The position numbers and the translations under genes were made by a program. A DNA stretch of 64,000 nucleotides from Xanthobacteraceae bacterium (lineage in GTDB: Bacteria; Pseudomonadota; Alphaproteobacteria; Rhizobiales; Xanthobacteraceae): the NCBI GenBank assembly GCA_019745775.1, contig JAIESR010000019.1, positions 1-64,000 of the forward strand. Direction: 5' to 3'. The notes below the pieces were generated by a model. It made no database searches. It was not told where the DNA came from and saw only the letters and a list, made by a program, of their open reading frames with translations. Positions 22,152 through 29,123 of this stretch are shown here, in pieces (within the stretch, counting starts at the first letter, position 1; the number at the start of each line of letters is the position of its first letter).

Positions 22152-23003
22152 TCAGCTGTATTTTGTCGGGCCCTTGCCGGTCCAGTTCGGCGGATTCGAC
22201 GCCTTGATGCGGCGCGCCTCCTTGACCAGCTCCTTGATCGCGCCGGTGACCGGCAGCGAAAGTCCGGCCTTGTCGGTCATCTCGGCGACGACCTGCATGT
22301 CTTTCAGCGCCCACGTAAACGATATCATGTCCCATTCCTTGAGCGCGTCGGAGGCGCCCGAGCTCATCATCAGCGCGTCGCGCAGTTTCACGAGGTCGAT
22401 GCCCGTCGTTTCCGCAAGCCGCCCGGCTTCGATCAGGCCGACGGCGTTCACCCAGAGCAGCAGGTTGTTCATGGTCTTGCCGACCTGGCCGTGGCCGACG
22501 CTGCCGAGATGCGCGTAGTCGGAGCAGAAGGTGCCGTAGACCGCACGGCCGCGCTCGACCACGTCGGGCTCGCCGCCGACCAGCGCGAGCAGCGTGCCTT
22601 CATCGGCCGCGAAGCGCCCGCGGCAGATTGGGGCGTCGAGTACGCCGATGTCCTTCGGCTTTCCGGCGGCCGCGATCTCCTGCACGACGTAAGGTGAGGT
22701 GGTCGACGACACCGCGATGATCGCGCCCTTGGCGAGGTTTTCGAGCAAGCCGTCCTTGCCGTAGACCACGGCGTTGACCTCGTCGGTGTAGCCGACGCCC
22801 AGGATCACGAAGTCGCATTGCTTGGCGAGCGCGGCAGGTGACGCCGCGGTCTTGGCGCCTGCGTCGGCGGCGCGCTTGAGCGCCTCGGCACTGAGGTCGC
22901 AGACGGTGACGCTGTAGCCGTTCTTGATGAGATGCTTGAGCATCGAGAAGCCCATGCGGCCACAGCCGACGATGCCGATGCGTTCTTTTTGTTCATTCGC
23001 CAT
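22152..23003 (-). CDS. 3-hydroxyisobutyrate dehydrogenase-like NAD(P)-dependent oxidoreductase
   Basis: 283-aa beta-hydroxyacid dehydrogenase. The N-terminal Rossmann domain shows IGIVGCGRMGFSMLKHLIKNGY, the substrate segment VLDAPICRGRFAADEGTLLAL replaces the usual DAPVSGG, and the catalytic Lys lies in GQVGKTMNNLLLW. The family oxidises 3-hydroxy acids (3-hydroxyisobutyrate, tartronate semialdehyde and similar). It begins 12 bases after the FAD reductase gene and is probably translated from the same mRNA, so its substrate may be a product of the neighbouring oxygenase pathway. That link is inference. Confidence 0.88.
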   Translation of the reverse strand: MANEQKERIGIVGCGRMGFSMLKHLIKNGYSVTVCDLSAEALKRAADAGAKTAASPAALAKQCDFVILGVGYTDEVNAVVYGKDGLLENLAKGAIIAVSSTTSPYVVQEIAAAGKPKDIGVLDAPICRGRFAADEGTLLALVGGEPDVVERGRAVYGTFCSDYAHLGSVGHGQVGKTMNNLLLWVNAVGLIEAGRLAETTGIDLVKLRDALMMSSGASDALKEWDMISFTWALKDMQVVAEMTDKAGLSLPVTGAIKELVKEARRIKASNPPNWTGKGPTKYS

Positions 23004-23015
23004 GACGTGTCCTTC

Positions 23016-24236
23016 TCAGCTCTTCGGCTTCAGCATTGCGTTCAGTTGCTTTGCCGGATCGGCCAGCTCGGCGGCATCGACCGCGATCCGCCGCTCGATC
23101 AGCCGGCGGATGGTCGCGATGTCGCGCTGGGCGTTGATCCCGACTGCATAAGCGATCGTCGTGCCGTCGAGCTCGAACATCACGGTGGCCGTGTCCGAGA
23201 TCTTGCGGCGCACCCGCGTGCTCGGCGCCGCGATCGGCCAGCCCATGCCCTGGATGTAGAGATCGTACTGCTCCGACCAGTACGACGGCACCGGATTGTA
23301 GGCGGCGTCGCCGCCGGCGGCATTGCGCCCAACCGCCGCGCCGTGCTCCTGCGCGTGCCGCCAGTTCTCCAGCCGCACCGGTCCATGGGGTCCGGCAAAG
23401 CGCGTGCAGTCGCCGGCAGCGAAGATCGCGGGATCGGAGGTGCGGCCGCGATCGTCGACCAGGATGCCATCCTGCACGGCAAGCCCTGCGGCTTTCGCGA
23501 GCGCTTCGTCCGGCACGGCGCCGGCGCCGACTACGACCAGGTCGGCCGCGAGCGTTTCGTTCGCCTTTGTCACGATCGCAAGCCTGCCGTCCGGCAATCT
23601 CTGCAAGCCGGCGCAGACCGTGTCGGTGCGGATGGCGACGCCGTGGTCGCGGTGAGCTTGGTGAATGATCGCGGCGGTTTCCTCGTCGCACACGCGGGCC
23701 AGAATGCGCGGCGCGATCTCGATCACGGTGACCTTGAGACCGAGCTCGGCAGCGGAGGCCGCGATCTCGAGACCGACCACGCCGCCGCCAATGAGAAGGA
23801 GCGACTTTGCGAGCTTGAGATGCGCCCGCAACGCCATCGCCTCCTCGGCGGTGCGCAGATAGTAGATGCCGGGCGTGGCCTCCGGGAACATCGGCAGGAT
23901 GCGGTTGCGCGAGCCGGTCGCCAGCACCAGCGCGTCGTAGGGGATGCGTTCGCCACCATTCGTGACGACCGCGCGGCCGGCGCGATCGATTTCCGCCACG
24001 CGTGCGGCTTTGCGCGTGACGTTGGCGCCGGCGACGCCCTTCGGCCCGGCGATCGGCGCGTCCTGCGGCATCGCCTTGCCGGTGAGCACGGCCTTGGACA
24101 GCGGCGGCTTCTCGTAGGGCTCGACGTTCTCGTCGTCGATGAGGATGATCTCGGCACTGGCGTCCTGCGCCCGCGCGCCCAGCGCTGCGCCGACGCCCGC
24201 GGGCCCGCCGCCGACAATGACGATCCTGCGGCTCAT
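23016..24236 (-). CDS. FAD-dependent oxidoreductase, ferredoxin reductase of the Rieske system
   Basis: 406-aa flavoprotein of the rubredoxin/ferredoxin reductase type. FAD site RIVIVGGGPAGVGAALGA, NAD site LLLIGGGVVGLEIAASAAELG, and the second FAD motif DPAIFAAGDCTRF are all visible, as is the C-terminal reductase domain. It should carry electrons from NAD(P)H to the Rieske ferredoxin encoded at 27.3 kb. The ATG at 24236 has a strong GGGGAGGG ribosome site; the longer frame from 24257 does not. It is divergent from the IclR-type gene, with an operator-like palindrome between them. Confidence 0.9.
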   Translation of the reverse strand: MSRRIVIVGGGPAGVGAALGARAQDASAEIILIDDENVEPYEKPPLSKAVLTGKAMPQDAPIAGPKGVAGANVTRKAARVAEIDRAGRAVVTNGGERIPYDALVLATGSRNRILPMFPEATPGIYYLRTAEEAMALRAHLKLAKSLLLIGGGVVGLEIAASAAELGLKVTVIEIAPRILARVCDEETAAIIHQAHRDHGVAIRTDTVCAGLQRLPDGRLAIVTKANETLAADLVVVGAGAVPDEALAKAAGLAVQDGILVDDRGRTSDPAIFAAGDCTRFAGPHGPVRLENWRHAQEHGAAVGRNAAGGDAAYNPVPSYWSEQYDLYIQGMGWPIAAPSTRVRRKISDTATVMFELDGTTIAYAVGINAQRDIATIRRLIERRIAVDAAELADPAKQLNAMLKPKS

Positions 24237-24302
24237 GACCCTCCCCGGAACATTCAAGATTGGCGCGGCCAGATTGACACGGTAGCGAGCGCGCGCCTAG
24301 AT

Positions 24303-24318
24303 TGGAACAGCGGTCCGC
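24303..24318. promoter_or_regulatory. Putative IclR-family operator, copy 1
   Basis: TGGAACAGCGGTCCGC lies between the FAD reductase gene and the iclR-type gene. It matches 15 of 16 bases of the element at 27247-27262 in the divergent oxygenase/ferredoxin promoter. A further GCGGAAC half-site follows at 24322-24328. The position in front of the regulator gene and the palindromic form suit an IclR-family binding site; binding itself is inferred. Confidence 0.55.
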
Positions 24319-24399
24319 ATTGCGGAACGCCCGTGTTTAGCGCGTCGCGCGCCGAAATTCCAGCATTTGCGCACCCGCCAACTGTCGCAGGGCCGTGCC

Positions 24400-25206
24400 A
24401 TGGCAAGGAAACCGACCGGCAAGACCGAACCGCGCAGGCGCGAGCGGCTGTCGTCGGTCACCACCGCGATGCGGCTGCTCAAGGCGTTCTCCGAGGACGA
24501 GGTCGATATCGGCATCAGCGCGCTGGCGAAGCGGCTCGGCATCGCCAAGAGCACCGCGCATCGGCTGGCGGTGACTTTGGTGGCCGAAGGCATGCTCGAA
24601 CAGGATCGCGAGAGCGGCAAGTACCGGCTCGGCGTCGGCCTGTTCCGGCTCGGCGCGCTGGTGCGGCGCCGGATGGAGGTCTCGAACGAAGCGCGGCCGT
24701 ATCTCTATTCGCTGCGCGAGAGCATCAACGAGAGCGTGCACCTGGCGATCCTCGACGGCACCGAGATCATGTACGTCTACCATCTGGAAAGCACGCAAGC
24801 GCTGCGGGCGCGCTCCGACCTCGGCGTGCGCAAGCCCGCGCACGCGACGGCGGAGGGGCAGGCGATCCTCGCATTCCAGCCGCGGGAACTGGTCGAGCAG
24901 GTGATCGCCAAGGGGCTCGTCGCTCACACGCCGAATACGATCACGGCACCGGAGCGGCTCCTCAAGGCGCTCGCGGCGGTGCGCCAACGCGGCTGTGCCG
25001 TGGACGAGGAGGAAAGCGAGGTCGGCATGGTGTGCGTGGCGGCGCCGATCCGCGACGATAGCGGCGCGGTGGTGGCGGCGGTCGGCATCGCCGGACCGGT
25101 GACGCGGCTGTCGAAGAAGGCCGTCGCGGGCGCGATCCCGCATGTGATCGCGACGGCGGACCAGGTCTCGGCGCGGCTCGGTTATCGGGCCAGGGCGGCG
25201 GGGTGA
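24400..25206 (+). CDS. IclR-family transcriptional regulator
   Basis: 268-aa regulator. The N-terminal winged helix-turn-helix (about residues 20-80) includes ISALAKRLGIAKSTAHRLAVTLV. The C-terminal IclR effector domain contains VHLAILDGTEIMYVYHLES and RKPAHATAEGQAILAF. Such proteins sense small organic or aromatic acids. ATG 24400 follows AGGG. It is divergent from the FAD reductase operon and close to the Rieske genes; the shared palindromes in front of both make it the probable regulator of the whole oxygenase locus and of itself. Confidence 0.93.
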   Translation: MARKPTGKTEPRRRERLSSVTTAMRLLKAFSEDEVDIGISALAKRLGIAKSTAHRLAVTLVAEGMLEQDRESGKYRLGVGLFRLGALVRRRMEVSNEARPYLYSLRESINESVHLAILDGTEIMYVYHLESTQALRARSDLGVRKPAHATAEGQAILAFQPRELVEQVIAKGLVAHTPNTITAPERLLKALAAVRQRGCAVDEEESEVGMVCVAAPIRDDSGAVVAAVGIAGPVTRLSKKAVAGAIPHVIATADQVSARLGYRARAAG

Positions 25207-25210
25207 TCTT

Positions 25211-25281
25211 GTAGCCCGCATTGAGCAAAGCGAAATGCGGGACCAGCATCCCCGGATTTCGCTGCGCTTAATCCGGGCTAC
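25211..25281. repeat. Palindromic intergenic repeat (GTAGCCCG...CGGGCTAC)
   Basis: GTAGCCCGCATTGAGC begins at 25211 and its inverted counterpart ends with ATCCGGGCTAC at 25281, with GCGAAATGCGGGAC and CCCGGATTTCGC facing each other inside. Elements of this type are common between genes in Bradyrhizobium-like genomes. It lies between convergent genes and might end transcription from either side; no T-run follows. Confidence 0.75.
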
Positions 25282-25304
25282 GACTCCGAGATGTCGGCAC
25301 AAAC

Positions 25305-25817
25305 TCAGGCCCGCAGCGCCACCAGCATCTGCTCGATGTAGTCGTCGTCGCTGGCGATCACCAGCATGCCCGCATGGGGACGCAGCGCCGCGAGCGTGCG
25401 GGAAAGCTCTTCGTCGGTATGCTCATCGCTGCCGATGATCAGCGCGGTGGTCATCACCTTGCGGACGCCGCAGGCTTCCGCGATCACGCCGGCGGTCTTC
25501 GGCTTGGTGCCGGCGCTCGCCACCATCACCACGAGGTCGGCGGTGGCTACCTCGTCGATCAGGTCCTTGGTGCGGCCGGCAAGGTCGGAGAGCCAGGCCT
25601 TCATCGACCAGTTCTCGCCGCCGCGCGGCGCACCGTCGAAATCGACCGAGGTGAAGAAGCTCGCCTGCTGCCACTTGCCCTGAGCCAGCCGCTTCACCAC
25701 CGCTTCGCTCTGCGGATCGAGCGCTATGATCTTGGTCGCGCGCGGTTTCGAGTTCGGGTAGTCGATCCGGCACCGCGCCTCTTCGGCGGTGGTCATGCGG
25801 GCGCTTTCGCTCAGCAT
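25305..25817 (-). CDS. Uncharacterised protein behind the Rieske oxygenase
   Basis: 170-aa cytoplasmic protein that I cannot assign to a family. ATG 25817 has a clear GGAGG 8 bases upstream and begins MLSESARMTTAEEARC. Alternating beta/alpha segments (KIIALDP, ADLVVMVASAG, KVMTTALIIGSD, AGMLVIASDDDYIEQML) suggest a Rossmann-like nucleotide- or cofactor-binding fold, and SAGTKPKTAGVIAEACG looks like a phosphate-binding loop. It starts 16 bases after the oxygenase stop codon, so the two are almost certainly co-transcribed and the protein may be an accessory or maturation partner of the oxygenase. Confidence 0.8.
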   Translation of the reverse strand: MLSESARMTTAEEARCRIDYPNSKPRATKIIALDPQSEAVVKRLAQGKWQQASFFTSVDFDGAPRGGENWSMKAWLSDLAGRTKDLIDEVATADLVVMVASAGTKPKTAGVIAEACGVRKVMTTALIIGSDEHTDEELSRTLAALRPHAGMLVIASDDDYIEQMLVALRA

Positions 25818-25833
25818 CGGTGCGACCTCCAAA

Positions 25834-27123
25834 CTAGACCGTTGTCTGCGCCGCGCCGACGCGATGCCGGGTGAGCGCTTCCTTGGCGCCGTCCTTGAAC
25901 GCCTGGTCGGGCGGCAGCACGATCGAGACCGAGCGGATGTGATGGTGCTGGGGATCGACGCCGGGCGGGATCGTGCCCTTGTCCTGGTAAGCCTTGGCCG
26001 CGCGCAGCATGCGATGGCGGGCCATGATGATGCCGTTGTCGGTCGAGACCAGGTTCTCTTTGGTGCGGTCGCAGACGGGGCCCATGCTTTCCTGCAGCGA
26101 GGAGTCCTGGATCGCGAAGCCTTCGACGCCGCTGTAGGTCCTGCCGGCCTTCTGCGCGGCGCGGTCCATCAGGTAATCGTTGTCCTTGTTGGCGAGCGGA
26201 CGATAGCTGCCCGGCACGTATTTGCAGTGCAGGCCCTGGCCCGCTTCCATGGCGGCGCGCTCTTCCTTGGTGAGCGCGCGGGTCGGATGGAAGTCGTAGG
26301 TCCAGGCCCAGCAATTGTGATCGTCGATCGGCACCCAGAAGTGGCCGTGCATCGGATGATCGCCGCGCGGCGGGATCATCGTGAAGTTCGGCATCACCCA
26401 GGGCGTGATGCGCCAGTAGTAGTGGCCGTTCTCGGCATTGCGGCGCGCGCCGATATAGAGGCCGCCCGGCTGTTCCACCACTTCGAAATGTGGCTGCAGG
26501 TCGGAGAGATTGTACTTGTTGCCCTTGGCGCCCTTGAACAGCGGATCGGAGCCGAGGTCGCCGCGATGCAGGAACGACACGTGGCTCGAGTCGATACCGC
26601 CTTCCATCGCCTGCAGCCAGTTCGACTCCTGGAGCCGCTTGGATATGAACACCTGCTCCGGCGGGACCAGCGAGAACTCCCACTCCGGAAGCGGCGGCTG
26701 CTTGTCGGGTGGCCCCATATAGGTCCACAGCACCGGGCCGATCTTCACCAGCGGATATGACTTCAGCTTGATCTTCTTGCAGAAGCCGGACTCGATCGGC
26801 TCGGACGGGACGTCGATGCACTGGCCGGTCGTGTCATACTTCCAGCCGTGATAGGGGCAGCGCAGCCCGTGTTCCTCGTTCCGGCCGAACCACAGCGAGA
26901 CGCCGCGATGCGCGCAGAACTCATCGATCAGTCCGTACTTGCCGTCGGTGTCGCGGAACGCGAGCAGCCGCTCCGAAAACAGCTTCACCCGCACCGGCGG
27001 GCACTCGTTCTCCGGCAACTCGTCGGCGAGCAGCGCGGGCACCCAGTAGCAGCGGAACATCTGCCCGAACGGCGTGCCCGGGCCGGTTTGCGTCAAAAGG
27101 TCGTTTTGTTCTTTCCTGAGCAT
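25834..27123 (-). CDS. Rieske non-haem iron oxygenase, alpha subunit
   Basis: 429-aa oxygenase of the phthalate dioxygenase/vanillate demethylase branch, which works as alpha-only oligomers. The Rieske [2Fe-2S] ligands are C70-x-H72 and C89-x2-H92. The mononuclear iron facial triad is indicated by D178-x2-H181-x4-H186 in GGIDSSHVSFLH. It would hydroxylate or demethylate an aromatic or related substrate with electrons from the reductase (23.0 kb) and ferredoxin (27.3 kb). ATG 27123 is taken; a longer frame begins at 27138. No beta subunit gene is present, as expected for this branch. The substrate cannot be named. Confidence 0.93.
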   Translation of the reverse strand: MLRKEQNDLLTQTGPGTPFGQMFRCYWVPALLADELPENECPPVRVKLFSERLLAFRDTDGKYGLIDEFCAHRGVSLWFGRNEEHGLRCPYHGWKYDTTGQCIDVPSEPIESGFCKKIKLKSYPLVKIGPVLWTYMGPPDKQPPLPEWEFSLVPPEQVFISKRLQESNWLQAMEGGIDSSHVSFLHRGDLGSDPLFKGAKGNKYNLSDLQPHFEVVEQPGGLYIGARRNAENGHYYWRITPWVMPNFTMIPPRGDHPMHGHFWVPIDDHNCWAWTYDFHPTRALTKEERAAMEAGQGLHCKYVPGSYRPLANKDNDYLMDRAAQKAGRTYSGVEGFAIQDSSLQESMGPVCDRTKENLVSTDNGIIMARHRMLRAAKAYQDKGTIPPGVDPQHHHIRSVSIVLPPDQAFKDGAKEALTRHRVGAAQTTV

Positions 27124-27219
27124 CCGAAAGCTCCGCAAGGTCCTGGGCGAAAGAGGATGTCACAACCGCCGGGATTCGGCACTATCCCGCGAAGTTCCAA
27201 CGCGGAGATCGGGCACCGG

Positions 27220-27248
27220 TTGCGTACGGTTTGCCGTTCTCTTATATG
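27220..27248 (+). promoter_or_regulatory. Putative promoter of the Rieske ferredoxin gene
   Basis: TTGCGT (27220-27225) and TATATG (27243-27248) with 17 bases between them form a fair sigma-70-like promoter reading toward the ferredoxin gene. The -10 element touches the palindrome at 27247-27262, a layout suited to repression or substrate-controlled activation. Called from pattern only. Confidence 0.4.
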
Positions 27249-27262
27249 GAACAGCGTTCCGC
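27247..27262. promoter_or_regulatory. Putative IclR-family operator, copy 2
   Basis: TGGAACAGCGTTCCGC contains the perfect palindrome GGAAC-AGC-GTTCC and lies between the divergent oxygenase and ferredoxin genes. It differs by one base from the element at 24303-24318 in front of the regulator gene. Two such copies 3 kb apart, both in divergent promoters of one functional locus, are unlikely to be chance. Confidence 0.6.
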
Positions 27263-27313
27263 GTAGAAACTATGAGGTTCCTGCCGTAAGGTCAATCAGG
27301 AGGTTCGAGGTCC

Positions 27314-27622
27314 ATGCCGCGTCTTGATTTGTGCAGTGCCGACGAGATCGCACCGGGGAGCGCGATCAAGGTCGAGAATGGAGACCTGGTGCTGGCGGTC
27401 TTCAACGTCGACGGCGCCTATTTCGTGACCGACGACCTTTGCACGCACGGGCCCGGCTCGCTGTCCGAGGGTTACATCGACGGCGATGTGGTCGAGTGCA
27501 ACTTTCACAACGGCCAGTTCGACATCAAGACCGGCGAGGTGGTTTCGCCGCCCTGCATGGTGCCGATCAAGACCTACAAGACCACGGTTGAGAACGGCCG
27601 GGTGATGATCGATACGGATTGA
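27314..27622 (+). CDS. Rieske-type ferredoxin
   Basis: 102-aa soluble [2Fe-2S] electron carrier. The Rieske ligands are C43-x-H45 and C62-x2-H65 in LCTHGPG and CNFHNGQFD. It belongs to the biphenyl/naphthalene dioxygenase ferredoxin group and would pass electrons from the FAD reductase to the oxygenase. A good AGGAGG ribosome site lies before the ATG. It is divergent from the oxygenase gene and is followed by a binding-protein-like gene 25 bases downstream. Confidence 0.94.
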   Translation: MPRLDLCSADEIAPGSAIKVENGDLVLAVFNVDGAYFVTDDLCTHGPGSLSEGYIDGDVVECNFHNGQFDIKTGEVVSPPCMVPIKTYKTTVENGRVMIDTD

Positions 27623-27647
27623 CGCCGACGGCGGCAAAGGGGCGGCG

Positions 27648-28328
27648 ATGAAAGTGCTTTGCACCAACGGCGTGAAGGCGGTGACTGCCGAGCTGATCCC
27701 GGCGGTCGAGAAGACGATCGGGCTCGTGGTCGATGTCGACTACGCGTCGACCAACATGCTGATGGACAAGATTGTCGGCGGCGAGACCGGCGACCTTGCG
27801 GTGCTGTCGGCCGAAGCGATCGATGGGTTGATTGCGAGCGGCGTGATCCAGAAAGGCACCCGCTTCGACCTTGCCAAGTCCTCGATCGGCGTCGCCATCC
27901 GCCGCGGCATGGTCGCGCCTGACATCGGCTCGGTCGAGGCGCTGAAGGCGACGCTCAAGGCGGCGAAGTCGGTGATGTATTCCAAGACCGGCATCTCCGG
28001 CGTCTACATGCCGAAGCTGATCGAGAAGCTCGGTCTCACGGCTGAGATTGCGCCCAAGGCCAAGAACCCTGCCCACGGCTCGGTCGGCGAAGCGCTGGCG
28101 CGGGGCGAGGCCGAGATCGCGCTCCAGCAGATCAGCGAGCTCTTGCCCGTGTCGGGCATCAAGGTAATCGGCCCGCTGCCGGCCGAGGTGCAGCTGGTGA
28201 CGGTGTTCTCCGCCGGGATTTTCTGTGCCGCGACCGAGCCGCGTGCGGCGCGCATGCTGGTCGAGCGACTCACGACCAACGCCGCGCGGGAGGTCTATAC
28301 CTCCAAGGGGCTCGAGCCCGCGTTCTGA
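27648..28328 (+). CDS. ModA-like solute-binding domain protein without signal peptide
   Basis: 226-aa protein related to extracellular molybdate/anion-binding proteins (PBP type 2). It begins directly with the first beta strand, MKVLCTNGVKAVTAELIPA, and has no signal peptide. AAAGGGG lies 6 bases before the ATG, so the start is well supported. The C-terminal half, with AHGSVGEALARGEAEIALQQI and the repeated SELLPVSGIKVIGPLPAE, is close to the protein at 41.7-42.5 kb, which does have a signal peptide. It may bind its ligand in the cytoplasm. It is probably co-transcribed with the Rieske ferredoxin. Confidence 0.82.
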   Translation: MKVLCTNGVKAVTAELIPAVEKTIGLVVDVDYASTNMLMDKIVGGETGDLAVLSAEAIDGLIASGVIQKGTRFDLAKSSIGVAIRRGMVAPDIGSVEALKATLKAAKSVMYSKTGISGVYMPKLIEKLGLTAEIAPKAKNPAHGSVGEALARGEAEIALQQISELLPVSGIKVIGPLPAEVQLVTVFSAGIFCAATEPRAARMLVERLTTNAAREVYTSKGLEPAF

Positions 28329-28336
28329 CGTCGACG

Positions 28337-28999
28337 TCAGCCTTCGTCGGGTAGCTCGATGACATGGTAGCGATGAAGGAGCTTCCTGCCCAACACGGGA
28401 TCTTCCAGCTCCATCTCGAAATTTCCAGAGTATGATATGCCGCCGTGCACGGCGAACGTGCCGCAGAACATGGCGGTGCCAGGTGGCAGCGAACCGCCGC
28501 CGGTATAGAGCTGGATCAGTTCCTCCGGCGAACGCATATTCGTGACCGGGCCCTCTTGGTAGAGGCGCCGCGCAACTCCCTCGCCCGACACGAACGAACG
28601 AAGCTTGAGCTTGTCCCAGTGCGGTTTCACCTCGTCATAGCGCCACAATTGCGGCCCGACCGGCTTGGCGCACATCTGCTTGGAGAGGGTCACCGCGATG
28701 GTCTCGGCCTTGCGGTCGGTGTGATCGGAGCCGACGCCAAGCCACAATCCGTCATCCAGGGAATAGAGCACGAACTCGACCTCGCCACTCGACTGGCCAC
28801 CAACGCATTCGATTTCCGGCGCTGTGGTCAGTAGCGAAGCGGCGTTGCGATAGAAAATCGGCACTGTCTTGGGGCGCTTCACCCCCAGCGCCTCCAGCTC
28901 TTTGATGTGAGCTTCCAGTGCCGCAGCATTTCGCCCGGTCCAACCAGCAATGATCAACTTTTCAATAGCGTCGACTTCAAGCGTTCTCTGACTTGGCAC
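28337..28999 (-). CDS. DUF2848 domain protein
   Basis: 220-aa member of DUF2848, a family distantly related to fumarylacetoacetate hydrolase-like enzymes. Landmarks are EVEFVLYSLDDGLWLGVGSDHTD, the GSDHTDR acidic/His patch (possible metal site) and TAMFCGTFAVHGGI. The FAH fold suggests hydrolysis or decarboxylation of a carboxylic acid, which would suit a catabolic locus, but no reaction is shown for the family. The start codon is a GTG at 28999. It converges on the ModA-like gene with only 8 bases between stops. Confidence 0.85.
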   Translation of the reverse strand: MPSQRTLEVDAIEKLIIAGWTGRNAAALEAHIKELEALGVKRPKTVPIFYRNAASLLTTAPEIECVGGQSSGEVEFVLYSLDDGLWLGVGSDHTDRKAETIAVTLSKQMCAKPVGPQLWRYDEVKPHWDKLKLRSFVSGEGVARRLYQEGPVTNMRSPEELIQLYTGGGSLPPGTAMFCGTFAVHGGISYSGNFEMELEDPVLGRKLLHRYHVIELPDEG

Positions 29000-29067
29000 G
29001 ATTCACATCCAATCAATCTGACAGGCATTCTTCACGCTATTTCATAGGCCAAATCGCGCATCGTCGC

Positions 29068-29099
29068 AAAAAGCCCCCTCCCGGAACGGGAGAGGGCTC
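29068..29099 (-). terminator. Intrinsic terminator of the TPP-enzyme gene
   Basis: Read on the minus strand, AGCCCTCTCCCG pairs with CGGGAGGGGGCT and is followed directly by TTTTTG. The strong GC stem, short loop and U-run 25 bases after the stop codon at 29124 are a textbook Rho-independent terminator. Confidence 0.8.
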
Positions 29100-29123
29100 A
29101 AATCAGCGCCTAGCGCGTGAGCG

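Noticed and set aside
22932..25061. 709-codon frame across the reductase and IclR genes
   Set aside because: It overlaps three well-supported genes in other frames and its product is compositionally biased with no motif.
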